The translations under genes and the position numbers were made by a program. DNA of 51,462 nt, from NCBI GenBank assembly GCA_938036545.1, contig CALHQJ010000087.1, positions 1 through 51,462 on the forward strand, given 5' to 3'. Positions 9,062 to 17,364 of this stretch are shown in pieces; the first letter of the stretch is position 1, and each line of letters begins with the position of its first letter. A model generated the notes under the pieces. The model saw only the letters and a list, made by a program, of their open reading frames with translations, did not search any database and was not told the origin of the DNA. Source of the DNA: an uncultured Clostridium sp. (lineage in GTDB: Bacteria; Bacillota; Clostridia; Lachnospirales; Lachnospiraceae).

Positions 9062-9337
9062 TTATGCGTTCACCTGATCCTTTAATGCCTTACCAGCTTT
9101 GAACTTAGGGGTTCTGGAAGCCGGAATTGTCATGGTCTCACCACTCTTCGGATTGCGGCCTTCTCTTGCTGCTCTCTCGCCAACTTCAAAAGTACCGAAG
9201 CCAACTAACTGTACCTTTCCGCCTTTTACTAATTCTTCTGCTACTGCATCAGTGAAAGCCTTAATTGCCTTCTCTGCATCTTTCTTGGAAATCTCTGCTT
9301 TTTCAGCTACTGCTGCGATTAATTCAGTCTTATTCAT
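9062..9337 (-). CDS. hup: Histone-like DNA-binding protein HU
   Basis: Dimeric nucleoid protein that bends DNA. Its 91 residues have the typical MNKTELIAAVAEKAEISKKD start, the GFGTFEVGERAAREGRNP arm signature and a Lys-rich tail. A strong promoter lies upstream (9411-9439) and an AGGAGG site precedes the ATG, fitting an abundant protein. First gene of the hup-rqcP-yabP-yabQ-divIC run. Confidence 0.97.
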   Translation of the reverse strand: MNKTELIAAVAEKAEISKKDAEKAIKAFTDAVAEELVKGGKVQLVGFGTFEVGERAAREGRNPKSGETMTIPASRTPKFKAGKALKDQVNA

Positions 9338-9410
9338 TTTAGTATTCCTCCTAAAAAGTCAATCTCTCTTGCTGCCTAATGGCGATTCAGTCATATTGCT
9401 GTACCTATCA

Positions 9411-9439
9411 TTTATATCTGTTTCTGTTTTATTTGTCAA
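9411..9439 (-). promoter_or_regulatory. Strong sigma-A promoter of hup
   Basis: Minus strand: TTGACA, 17-bp spacer, TATAAA, giving a leader of about 65 nt before the hup start. Confidence 0.85.
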
Positions 9440-9540
9440 GGTTTTTTGGTTAAATGCTTGATTTCACCGGCTGTTTTATTTCATAATACTCACTTTTCCG
9501 CGAAGAAATAAATTTACCCCAACTTTTGACAAAGAATCCG

Positions 9541-9578
9541 AAAAAAAGACTCCATACCATCTCTGGTACAGAGTCTTT
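9541..9578 (-). terminator. Terminator of the rpsF-ssb-rpsR operon
   Basis: Stem AAAGACTC / GAGTCTTT enclosing a second stem TACCA / TGGTA. On the minus strand it ends in a run of seven T. Confidence 0.85.
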
Positions 9579-9613
9579 GTCAAAAGTCCGAAAACCCTTG
9601 ATTTTACTGGTTC

Positions 9614-9880
9614 TTACTCACATACATATGGCATGAGTGCAATGTGGCGAGCGCGCTTGATCGCTACGGTCAGTGCTCTCTGATGCTTTGCACAGTTGCC
9701 GGTAATTCTTCTGGGAAGGATTTTTCCTCTCTCAGATACGTATCTCTTTAACTTGTTTACATCTTTGTAATCGATTGTGCCGTTCTTATCTCCACAGAAT
9801 ACACATACTTTTTTTCTTCTGCGCATGCCGCCGCTTCTTCTTGGTCTAGCATCAGCTTTATCACCTTTATTAAATGCCAT
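9614..9880 (-). CDS. rpsR: 30S ribosomal protein S18
   Basis: Small-subunit protein that pairs with S6 on 16S rRNA. The 88 residues end with the conserved [20 protein letters not shown] core. It has the Cys-containing form (CVFC, then NC), which suggests zinc binding. Last gene of the rpsF-ssb-rpsR operon, followed by a clear terminator. Confidence 0.97.
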   Translation of the reverse strand: MAFNKGDKADARPRRSGGMRRRKKVCVFCGDKNGTIDYKDVNKLKRYVSERGKILPRRITGNCAKHQRALTVAIKRARHIALMPYVCE

Positions 9881-9917
9881 TGGTGTGTCCTCCTTTTAAA
9901 CTTGGTGAAATCAGGGC

Positions 9918-10394
9918 TTAATTAAATGGTAAGCCTTCGTCCTCCACTCCATCCGGAATGTTCATAAATCCGTCGCCGATTGCGCTGGTCGGCGCTGGTC
10001 TCTGAGTCTGAACAGGCTGCTGGTATCCGCCAGCATTCTGATAACCGCTCATGTCAGATGCCGCTCCCTTGCTGTCAGCGAACTCCTGGTCATCTACGAT
10101 GACATCAGTGGTATAAACTTTCTGACCGTCTCTGTTGACATAGCTTCCAGTCTGGATACGTCCAGATACCAGCACTCTCATGCCCTGACGGAAATATTTC
10201 TCAGCAAACTCCCCTGCACGGTCAAATGCCACACACGGAATAAAGTCTGCGCTCTGTTCGTTTCCATCCTGGCCTCTGCGGCCTCTGCGGTCTACGGCAA
10301 GAGTGTATCTGGCAATAGCCATGGTTCTCTCGCCCTGGGAGTATCTTACCTCCGGATCTCTGGTTAATCTTCCCATAAGGATAACTCTGTTCAT
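9918..10394 (-). CDS. ssb: Single-stranded DNA-binding protein
   Basis: Replication and repair ssDNA-binding protein with an N-terminal OB fold (MNRVILMGRLTRDPEVRY, about 1-105), a Gln/Pro-rich linker and the acidic tip GVEDEGLPFN that recruits partner proteins. 158 residues. Located between rpsF and rpsR, the standard arrangement in Bacillota. Confidence 0.97.
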   Translation of the reverse strand: MNRVILMGRLTRDPEVRYSQGERTMAIARYTLAVDRRGRRGQDGNEQSADFIPCVAFDRAGEFAEKYFRQGMRVLVSGRIQTGSYVNRDGQKVYTTDVIVDDQEFADSKGAASDMSGYQNAGGYQQPVQTQRPAPTSAIGDGFMNIPDGVEDEGLPFN

Positions 10395-10427
10395 ACGATC
10401 ACTCTTTCTATTACTTGCTGATACTAA

Positions 10428-10715
10428 TTAAGCTTCCTGCTTAACGATTAAGTATCTGATAACTGGTTCCATGATGCGAACGTGAGCTTCTACTTCATTT
10501 GGGCAGACAGCATCGCCTTCAAACTGGATAAAGTAATAGTAAGCTTCTTTGGCCTTCTGAATTTCGTAAGCCAGTCTCTTCTTACCCCACTCATCTACGT
10601 TGGTTACAGTGCCGCCGAAACGGGTGATATATCCTTTCACCTTTTCGATTGCTGCTGCTCTTTCTTCGTCTTCCAGCTTCACATTCAGAACAACTGCTAA
10701 CTCGTACTTGTTCAT
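10428..10715 (-). CDS. rpsF: 30S ribosomal protein S6
   Basis: Small-subunit protein that binds 16S rRNA together with S18. The 95 residues show the MNKYELAVVLNVKLEDEE start and DEWGKKRLAYEIQKAKEAYY core. First gene of the operon; GGAGG lies just upstream of the ATG. Confidence 0.97.
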   Translation of the reverse strand: MNKYELAVVLNVKLEDEERAAAIEKVKGYITRFGGTVTNVDEWGKKRLAYEIQKAKEAYYYFIQFEGDAVCPNEVEAHVRIMEPVIRYLIVKQEA

Positions 10716-10776
10716 CTTGCTTTACCTCCTTGTGGTCTCTGGCCCCTATCTCTCAGTGACAGGAGCAAGGATTATA
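10716..10776 (-). promoter_or_regulatory. rpsF -10 box and short leader
   Basis: Minus strand: TATAAT at 10771-10776 with no good -35. The leader can fold by pairing CTTGCT near its start with AGCAAG just before the ATG, which would tie up the ribosome site. An S6:S18 autoregulatory leader is known in many bacteria, but I could not confirm its consensus here. Confidence 0.35.
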
Positions 10777-10934
10777 ATATGTCACGAATAGTTATTTTAT
10801 CAGAGTTTTTCAGGGAATGCAAGACCTTTTTTACTGTTTTTTCAGTTTTTCTGGTCTATTTTGGTCTTTTCGATTATATTATAGTAAGAACAGACCTTTT
10901 TTACTTTGAAGGAACAAATTTTAAGGAGGATATT

Positions 10935-11804
10935 ATGCCTGATATTGTTACCTATCCCATTGCGGTTTCCGGCCTGCCTGAGGATTTCCGCCCCTTCCGC
11001 ATTGTCCATCTGTCAGATCTTCACGGCCAGGTATTTGGCAAAAATAATTCTCTTTTGCTCCAGCAAATCAGCCGTCTTTCTCCAGATCTGATAGTAATGA
11101 GCGGCGACATGATAGATGGAGGCCAACGGCAGGCTGACGCTTATGGCCGACAGGCATTTTTAAGGCTTTGCCGTGCCCTGTCCCCATTGTGTCCTGTCTT
11201 CTATTCTCTGGGGAACCATGAGCTTGAAATGCCAAAGCCCCATTTGTCCGCATGGCTTAAGAAAATCGGGCGGACAGGCATTACCGTATTGGACAACCAG
11301 CGGACCGACATTGTCCATGACGGCGTTGCTTTTCCGGTTTTCGGTCTTACCATGCCTCTCCTTTATTATAAAGATCCCCTGAAAAAGCCTTATGACCGCC
11401 ATGCCAGCTGGACACAGACAGATATGGAAACTATTTTCGGTTCTTCGCCAAAATGCGGCTCGGAACACAACGGACCTTCCATCCTGCTGGCCCATAACCC
11501 CTTATTTTTCCCTGCTTATCGGGACTGGGGCGCTGACATTACCTTTTCCGGACATGTCCACGGCGGTATTATCCGTCTTCCAGGCATTGGCGGAGTATTA
11601 TCTCCGGATATGACCCTGTTTCCCAAATATGACGGCGGCTGTTTTTCTGAAACGTCTCCCAGAAGTTCTGCAGCCAGTCCCAAAACCATGGTAGTCAGCC
11701 GAGGCTTATCAGATACCTGTTTTAAACGTATTTTCAATCCCATGGAAATCGTCTGTGCTATCATATCGGCAGACAGCAGCCATGTCTCTCACCCCAGGGT
11801 TTAA
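10935..11804 (+). CDS. Calcineurin-like metallophosphoesterase (YaeI/YkuE type)
   Basis: Predicted dinuclear metal phosphoesterase. All family motifs are present: HLSDLHG near the start, GDMID, GNHE, LAHNPLFF and SGHVHGG. The ATG at 10935 has AAGGAGG 5 bp upstream; readings starting earlier lack a ribosome site. The 289 residues show no TM helix, unlike many YkuE relatives that carry an N-terminal anchor. Divergent from rpsF and convergent with the DUF951 gene (4-bp overlap). Substrate unknown. Confidence 0.88.
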   Translation: MPDIVTYPIAVSGLPEDFRPFRIVHLSDLHGQVFGKNNSLLLQQISRLSPDLIVMSGDMIDGGQRQADAYGRQAFLRLCRALSPLCPVFYSLGNHELEMPKPHLSAWLKKIGRTGITVLDNQRTDIVHDGVAFPVFGLTMPLLYYKDPLKKPYDRHASWTQTDMETIFGSSPKCGSEHNGPSILLAHNPLFFPAYRDWGADITFSGHVHGGIIRLPGIGGVLSPDMTLFPKYDGGCFSETSPRSSAASPKTMVVSRGLSDTCFKRIFNPMEIVCAIISADSSHVSHPRV

Positions 11805-11998
11805 GGTTCTTTCTTTTTTAAAGCCCTGGTATTTTTTTCTACCATGGTTCTGGCCGCCATAACCTGGTGGCCGCAGCCCATGCATTTTAAACGGAAATCC
11901 TGACCTACCCGAAGGATTTCCCAGTCTTTGCTGCCGCAAGGGTGTGGCTTTTTTAAGGTTACCACATCCCCCACTTCATAATGATACTTTTCCATCAC
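11801..11998 (-). CDS. DUF951 family protein
   Basis: 65-residue cytoplasmic protein with the DUF951 pattern: YEVGDVVTLKKPHPCGS, WEILRVG, D-x-RLKCMGCGH and a basic tail. The Cys pairs suggest metal binding; function unknown. The start (GTG 11998 or ATG 11995) overlaps the stop of the aldo/keto reductase gene, so the two are probably co-translated. Confidence 0.85.
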   Translation of the reverse strand: MMEKYHYEVGDVVTLKKPHPCGSKDWEILRVGQDFRLKCMGCGHQVMAARTMVEKNTRALKKKEP

Positions 11999-13011
11999 GC
12001 CATTCCTCCAGCTGCCGTTTCATTTAAAATTTTGTCGATTTCATCTAATTCTGCCTGTTCAAATTCCAGATACTTTAATGCTGCAATATTATCAGCCAGC
12101 TGCTGGGTACTGCTGGCTCCAATAAGAACTGAGGTCACTTCTTTTCGCCGCAGAACCCAGGCTAAAGCCATCTGAGCCAGAGACTGTCCTCTCTTTTCTG
12201 CCAGATTAGCCAGTGCCCTGATTTTTACAAGACTTTCTTCGGACAAATACCTTCCTCCTACGGTGGTTCCCTGACGGGAAGCCCTGGAGCCCTCAGGAAT
12301 ACCATGAAGATATTTGTTAGTCAGCGCTCCCTGGGCCAGAGGGCTGTAAGCGATACAGCCAACCCCTTCTTTTTCCAAAAGGGGCAGGAGTTTTTCTCCT
12401 ATCTGACGCTCAAACATATTGTAACGAGGCTGATGAATCAGACAAGGGGTCTTGTTTTCCCTCAATATCTGAATGGCTTTCTCTGCCTCTTCTTCCTTAT
12501 AATAATTGGAAATTCCCACATACAGGGCCTTTCCCTGTCTGACAATGTCAGACAGGGCGCCCATGGTTTCTTCTATGGGAGTTTCCGGATCTGGGCGGTG
12601 ATGGTAAAATACGTCTACATAGTCCAGTCCCATCCGCTTTAAGCTCTGATCCAGGCTGGCTATCAGGTACTTTCTGGAACCCCAGTTTCCATAAGGGCCT
12701 GGCCAGAAGTCATACCCTGCTTTTGTAGAAATGAACAGCTCATCCCGATAGGGTTTTAAATCAGAATTTAATATCTTTCCAAAATTTTCTTCTGCCAGAC
12801 CTCTGGCCGGATGGCCGTAGTTATTAGCCAGATCAAAATGAGTAATCCCCCAGTCAAATGCCTGCAAAAGCACACCCCTCTGATGTTCAAAGGGCTTTTC
12901 CAGTCCAAAATTCTGCCAGAGTCCCAGGGAAACCCTTGGAAGCAAAACGCCGCTTCTCCCGCATCTCTTATATTCCATATTGTCATACCGATTTTCTGCT
13001 GCCTGATACAT
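11995..13011 (-). CDS. Aldo/keto reductase (YghZ-like)
   Basis: NADPH-dependent carbonyl reductase. The 338 residues form the (beta/alpha)8 AKR fold with FDLANNYG holding the catalytic Asp and Tyr, VDVFYHHRPD, VGISNYYKEE and the cofactor segment VLIGASS. Closest in pattern to the L-glyceraldehyde-3-phosphate reductase group; substrate unproven. Its ATG overlaps the TAA of the sirtuin gene by one base. Confidence 0.88.
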   Translation of the reverse strand: MYQAAENRYDNMEYKRCGRSGVLLPRVSLGLWQNFGLEKPFEHQRGVLLQAFDWGITHFDLANNYGHPARGLAEENFGKILNSDLKPYRDELFISTKAGYDFWPGPYGNWGSRKYLIASLDQSLKRMGLDYVDVFYHHRPDPETPIEETMGALSDIVRQGKALYVGISNYYKEEEAEKAIQILRENKTPCLIHQPRYNMFERQIGEKLLPLLEKEGVGCIAYSPLAQGALTNKYLHGIPEGSRASRQGTTVGGRYLSEESLVKIRALANLAEKRGQSLAQMALAWVLRRKEVTSVLIGASSTQQLADNIAALKYLEFEQAELDEIDKILNETAAGGMA

Positions 13012-13748
13012 TATTCTCCTCCATTCTCATCTAATACTGCCTGTTTCAGTACTTCCCCAATCTTTCCGCTGATAACCAGATTGGCCTGGCTGTCCATGGG
13101 GGTAATGCTCTTGTTAATCAGTACCAGTTTGTTTCCTTTATAGTAATCAATCAGCCCTGCCGCAGGATACACCGTCAGGGAAGTGCCTCCTATTATCAGC
13201 ATATCTGCATGACTGATATAAAATACTGCCTTTTTAATCGTGTCCATATCCAGTCCTTCTTCATATAAAACCACATCCGGCTTTATCCGTCCTCCGCATG
13301 TGCAGCGGGGAACTCCCGACGATTCCAGGATATCTGACAGCGAATAAAATTCACCGCAGCGTTCGCAGTAATTTCGGAGAACCGATCCGTGAAGTTCCAG
13401 TACCTCTTTGCTTCCAGCCGCCTGGTGAAGGCCGTCGATATTTTGGGTAATCACCGCTTTCAGCTTTCCTTCCTGCTCCAGCTTGGCCAGCGCCAGGTGG
13501 GCATCATTGGGCTTTGCTTCTGGAAACAGCATTTTATTCTTGTAAAACCGATAAAATTCTTCCGGATTTTTTTTATAAAAGCTGTGGCTGATGATAGTTT
13601 CCGGCGGATAGTCATATTGCTGATTGTAAAGGCCGTCCTGACTTCTGAAATCCGGAATCCCACTTTCCGTAGACACGCCTGCACCGCCGAAGAATACGAT
13701 ATTATCGCTGTCTGTTATCCACTGTTTTAACTGTAATATTGTATCCAT
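13011..13748 (-). CDS. Sir2-family NAD-dependent protein deacylase
   Basis: Removes acyl groups from protein lysines using NAD. Signatures: GAGVSTESGIPDFRS, TQNIDGLHQ, the catalytic His in LELHGS, a four-Cys zinc site (CERC then CTC) and GTSLTVYPAAGL. The ATG at 13748 is preceded by GGAGGTGGGGAA; about 245 residues. Coupled to the aldo/keto reductase and DUF951 genes. Confidence 0.93.
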   Translation of the reverse strand: MDTILQLKQWITDSDNIVFFGGAGVSTESGIPDFRSQDGLYNQQYDYPPETIISHSFYKKNPEEFYRFYKNKMLFPEAKPNDAHLALAKLEQEGKLKAVITQNIDGLHQAAGSKEVLELHGSVLRNYCERCGEFYSLSDILESSGVPRCTCGGRIKPDVVLYEEGLDMDTIKKAVFYISHADMLIIGGTSLTVYPAAGLIDYYKGNKLVLINKSITPMDSQANLVISGKIGEVLKQAVLDENGGE

Positions 13749-13836
13749 TTCCCCACCTCCTGAATATTTGTCTGCTTTTATCTCCATTATAACTGTGGGA
13801 AGTTTCCGGCACAAGCAAAAAAAGCGGGTAGCATGC

Positions 13837-13894
13837 AAAAAAAGCGGGGATTTTGTGCAGTTTCCATCTAAATGTCTGCATAAAATTCCCGCTT
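13837..13894 (-). terminator. Terminator after the CofE-like gene
   Basis: Minus strand: long stem AAGCGGG...CCCGCTT, with additional pairing ATTTT/AAAAT and TGCA/TGCA, followed by seven T. A second copy of GCTTTTTTTGC lies just beyond (about 13815-13825). Confidence 0.8.
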
Positions 13895-13911
13895 GTAATT
13901 AATTGGCTATT

Positions 13912-15111
13912 TTATTTGGTGTAGTTGTCAAAATATCCCTGAACATAGATAATTGGGGTTCCCTTATCTCCGCTTCCAGAAGTCAGGTCAGCTAAAGAAC
14001 CGATTAAGTCGGTAAGCTGTCTTGGAGTAGTTCCCTGAGTTACCATAGTTCCCTTCAGGCTGGACGCTTTGTCGTCTTTCTCCTTAATGTAGCCTTTGAT
14101 AGCTTCTTTTAACTGTTCGCCAGACAGTTCTGCGAAATCATTATCTGCCAGATATTTTAATTTTACCTCGTTAGGAGTTCCCTCAAGGCCTGCAGTATAA
14201 GCCGGAGATACTACCGGATCTGCCAGTTCCCAAATCTTTCCTACCGGATCCTTAAATGCTCCATCGCCGTAGATCATAACTTCAACCTGCTTGCCAGTCT
14301 TTTCTACAATCATGGAATGAATCTTGTCTACCATTTCCTGGCAGTGAATCGGGAACAGCTTTACACTGTCCTCAGTTGCTTTATTAGAGCCTAATAAGCC
14401 ATAACGATCATTATATCCGCTGCCGTTGATGCTGGCTGTCATAATATCGTCTAAGCCGTATACTTTCTTCGCTCCGTTTGCTTTTAAAATTCTCTTTGTA
14501 CGCTGACGCGTATGAATATCACAGGTTAAAATGCTGTCTGTGTAATTTAAAATAGCCTTTGGATTGTTTGCAAATACAATCTCTACTTCAGCGCCTGCAT
14601 CCTGAATCAGCTGCTTATAATACTCTACATAGTCTACACCTGTAAAGTAATGCTTCTGATAGCCAAACAGTTCCCTGTACTTTTCTTCAGTCAGCACATC
14701 GCTCCAGGGATTTACTCCCTTTTCATCTAATAAATCCAAATCAATCAGATGATTTCCCACTTCATCGGAAGGGTAGCTAAGCATCAGGACAACTTTCTTA
14801 CAGCCCATTGCAATGCCTTTTAAGCAAATCGCAAAACGGTTCCGGCTTAAAATGGGGAACAAAACGCCAACTGTATCATCGCCGAACTTGCCCTTCACAT
14901 CTTCTGCAATCTGAGCTGTGGTGGCGTAGTTTCCCTGGGCTCTTGCAACGACTGCCTCTGTAACGGCAATGACATCCTTGTCTCGGATCTCAAAATGCTC
15001 GCCCTCAGCGGCTGCCAAAACAGAATCTACTACAATCTTTGCTAAATCATCGCCCTGACGGATAATCGGGGCCCTTACACCGCGTGATACGGTACCAACC
15101 ATACGGTCCAT
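13912..15111 (-). CDS. Coenzyme F420-0:L-glutamate ligase-like protein
   Basis: 399 residues resembling the CofE/FbiB ligase family: GTVSRGVRAPIIRQGDDL at the N-terminus, then DVIAVTEAVVARAQGN, where the family's metal and nucleotide site lies. True CofE adds Glu to F420-0, a cofactor not expected in this kind of organism, so the physiological substrate is unknown. Single gene with its own promoter (15194-15222), ribosome site GGGAG and terminator. The family assignment is from pattern recognition. Confidence 0.7.
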   Translation of the reverse strand: MDRMVGTVSRGVRAPIIRQGDDLAKIVVDSVLAAAEGEHFEIRDKDVIAVTEAVVARAQGNYATTAQIAEDVKGKFGDDTVGVLFPILSRNRFAICLKGIAMGCKKVVLMLSYPSDEVGNHLIDLDLLDEKGVNPWSDVLTEEKYRELFGYQKHYFTGVDYVEYYKQLIQDAGAEVEIVFANNPKAILNYTDSILTCDIHTRQRTKRILKANGAKKVYGLDDIMTASINGSGYNDRYGLLGSNKATEDSVKLFPIHCQEMVDKIHSMIVEKTGKQVEVMIYGDGAFKDPVGKIWELADPVVSPAYTAGLEGTPNEVKLKYLADNDFAELSGEQLKEAIKGYIKEKDDKASSLKGTMVTQGTTPRQLTDLIGSLADLTSGSGDKGTPIIYVQGYFDNYTK

Positions 15112-15193
15112 AACATTCTCCCATCTTTTATCTTAGATTATTTAAAACGGTTTCATTGGCAACATCTGCCTATTTGCGGCAGAAGCCTATAAT

Positions 15194-15222
15194 ATTATGC
15201 CATAACATGAAAAAGAAAGCAA
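15194..15222 (-). promoter_or_regulatory. Promoter of the CofE-like gene
   Basis: Minus strand: TTGCTT, 17-bp spacer, CATAAT, about 80 bp before the ATG. Confidence 0.5.
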
Positions 15223-15281
15223 GCGGTTGAAATGTAAAAACTATATTAAGATTTTTTTATTTTTTCTCTATTTTTTGGTAG

Positions 15282-16409
15282 TCAGACCTCTTCATCCAAA
15301 AAAATTTCCTGAAAAATGTCGATTTTTTCATGCCAGATCGGAAATTGATTTTTCTCAGAAAAAACAGTTTTAAATTTCCTGTATCCCATAAGCCATTGAA
15401 GCAACTGGCAGACGGAACAGGAAAACTCCTCTGTACCGCCGCCTTTTCTCTTGCTGTCTGTTTTTTCCCGATTATCTATTTTCTCTCTGCCTTCTATTTT
15501 TTCTGCTTCTGCCCCTTCTCTGCTCAGTTTCCATATCCAAAGTCCATTATTTTCCGGAATCAGAGGATCATCCACATCCAGCATTACCTCCAGACTGCTC
15601 TCCTCCTGATCTTTCAGCGAAAACAGACTGAGGAAACTCTTTAAATTCACGATCCGCCCCATAATAGCCGGCTGAGTTTGCACCTTTTCTATCCACTCAT
15701 CTGGAACATATAACAGACGTTGTTCCGCTTCTTCTAATCCCCAGACTGCCTGAATTCCTTCTAACTGGTCTTCCCTTTTCCTGTCTTCTTTAAAAAAGAA
15801 TGTGATTTGGCCATTTTCACTAGCCAGCTCCTTCATCAGATTTTTCACATATGCCCTGTCTCGGATACTGAATACCTGAAAACGCCTGGAAAGCCATTGT
15901 TCCATAAAACAGGCTGTCTGGTCAAGCCTTTTGTCATCTTCTATCAGTTCTGCCGCTGCCTGATGTTTTACTATTACTCCCATATCTGCCAAGTCTTTAC
16001 AATGCCCTTTGGCTTTGTCATAAATGAACCGGAAACCAAAGGGTTCATAAATAGCCTTATCCGCAGGCATCAAAAACGTAAAGGGTTCTCCCCTTTTCCA
16101 GCCGTCCTGAAGCATTCGGCACAGTAAATCCTTCATATGACCCTTGTGCCGCCTGTCTTTATCCGTTGCCACTCCCACCACGTAGTTAATTTCACAGACC
16201 TGTTTTTTCAGTCTGATTTTGTACGGGTTTAAATGAACCATAGAGATGATTCTGCCATCTTCTTCTTTTACTAATATCTGATTTTCTTTTATTTTCTCTG
16301 TAAAGTAATAATTATCAAATTCCTCTGAATCCTCAAAAAAGGCCTGACTCCAAAGAGCCCTGGCCTTTTCTTTTTCTTCAGGTTTTAAATATCGGATTTC
16401 TTCTTCCAT
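15282..16409 (-). CDS. GNAT N-acetyltransferase, Eis-like
   Basis: Acetyl-CoA-dependent acyltransferase. The 375 residues begin with a GNAT domain (about 1-150) with the acetyl-CoA loop VGVATDKDRRHKGHMKDLL and MPADKAIYEPFGFRFIYDK, followed by a second acyltransferase-like half and an SCP2-like tail, the layout of the Eis family. A charged low-complexity stretch rich in Glu, Lys and Arg (about 305-330) interrupts the C-terminal part. The start overlaps the DUF2156 gene by 25 bp. Substrate unknown. Confidence 0.8.
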   Translation of the reverse strand: MEEEIRYLKPEEKEKARALWSQAFFEDSEEFDNYYFTEKIKENQILVKEEDGRIISMVHLNPYKIRLKKQVCEINYVVGVATDKDRRHKGHMKDLLCRMLQDGWKRGEPFTFLMPADKAIYEPFGFRFIYDKAKGHCKDLADMGVIVKHQAAAELIEDDKRLDQTACFMEQWLSRRFQVFSIRDRAYVKNLMKELASENGQITFFFKEDRKREDQLEGIQAVWGLEEAEQRLLYVPDEWIEKVQTQPAIMGRIVNLKSFLSLFSLKDQEESSLEVMLDVDDPLIPENNGLWIWKLSREGAEAEKIEGREKIDNREKTDSKRKGGGTEEFSCSVCQLLQWLMGYRKFKTVFSEKNQFPIWHEKIDIFQEIFLDEEV

Positions 16410-17317
16410 TTTTGCTCCACCATAAATTTTCTTGCAAAACCAATAGGGTTGTAGCTCATCTTAGATTTCCGCAGTCCTGGAAGCCCCACGTCATCCTCGC
16501 GGTTTACTAAAACTGCATCTGGAAACTCATGGATTAAAAACTGCTGGTTAATAAACTGGTACAGGCCGTTAAACTGAGAATTGGCCTTTTCAATATGAAT
16601 CACCGCCATTTTTTCTCTCTCATTATAGCTTCCTACAGAAAATGCCTGGAGCGCTCCGTCAATATAGACTCCCGCCATCTTAGCCGGAATGTAGGAACAG
16701 TTTTTCAAAATCTCGTGAATCCCTTCGATTTCTTCGTCCAGATCTTCCATATCCTGTCCCGCATTTTCCTTTGCCGTCCTCCATCTGTCCAAAAACTCCC
16801 AGACGTCCTGCCTGTCAGAACAGCAGAGCCGCCGGAACTCATAACGTCCCTCATAGGCGCGCATGAAAGAATTAACATGGTTTTTCTTTTTGTGAAGCTT
16901 TCTGCCTGCCAGCGTCCGCATCGCCTGGCCGTCATAGAGATAGTCTTTCAGATCTTCTGCCTCTTCTATGAAAAACTCTTCCGGATTTAACTGAAGATAC
17001 TCCAGAGATTCCTCATCTGCCAGATAAATACGAAGGGGCTGTCCCAGAGTTTGGTTAAAATACTCCTTCATCACTTCCAGAAGCTCTTTCATATCCTCCT
17101 GCCTGCAGGTAGGAATGGACGTGTAAATCCTGCCGTCCATCTCCATTCTCCAAAGCAATCCTTTATTTCGGTAGATTGTATACTGAATACAATAATAGTC
17201 TCTCCATAAAAAGCTGTCTAAAAATACACTCTCACATGTCTTATCCGGCCGCAGCCCGAAAAATGGCATTATTTTTTCAATATCTTCTACCGAAACCGGC
17301 TTAAAAGTCAAATCCAT
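16385..17317 (-). CDS. DUF2156 domain protein (LysX/MprF C-domain-like)
   Basis: 310-residue cytoplasmic protein with a double GNAT-like fold related to the soluble half of phosphatidylglycerol lysyltransferases. Recognisable pieces are GRKLHKKKNHVNSFM in the middle and VLVNREDDVGLPGLRKSK near the end. It lacks membrane helices, so lipid aminoacylation is unlikely without a partner. Overlaps the downstream acetyltransferase gene, so the two probably form one transcription unit. Confidence 0.8.
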   Translation of the reverse strand: MDLTFKPVSVEDIEKIMPFFGLRPDKTCESVFLDSFLWRDYYCIQYTIYRNKGLLWRMEMDGRIYTSIPTCRQEDMKELLEVMKEYFNQTLGQPLRIYLADEESLEYLQLNPEEFFIEEAEDLKDYLYDGQAMRTLAGRKLHKKKNHVNSFMRAYEGRYEFRRLCCSDRQDVWEFLDRWRTAKENAGQDMEDLDEEIEGIHEILKNCSYIPAKMAGVYIDGALQAFSVGSYNEREKMAVIHIEKANSQFNGLYQFINQQFLIHEFPDAVLVNREDDVGLPGLRKSKMSYNPIGFARKFMVEQKWKKKSDI

Positions 17318-17364
17318 GTCTGCTCCTTCCTGCGCTTTCAGCCCGTCTATTATAAAACTCTGGT

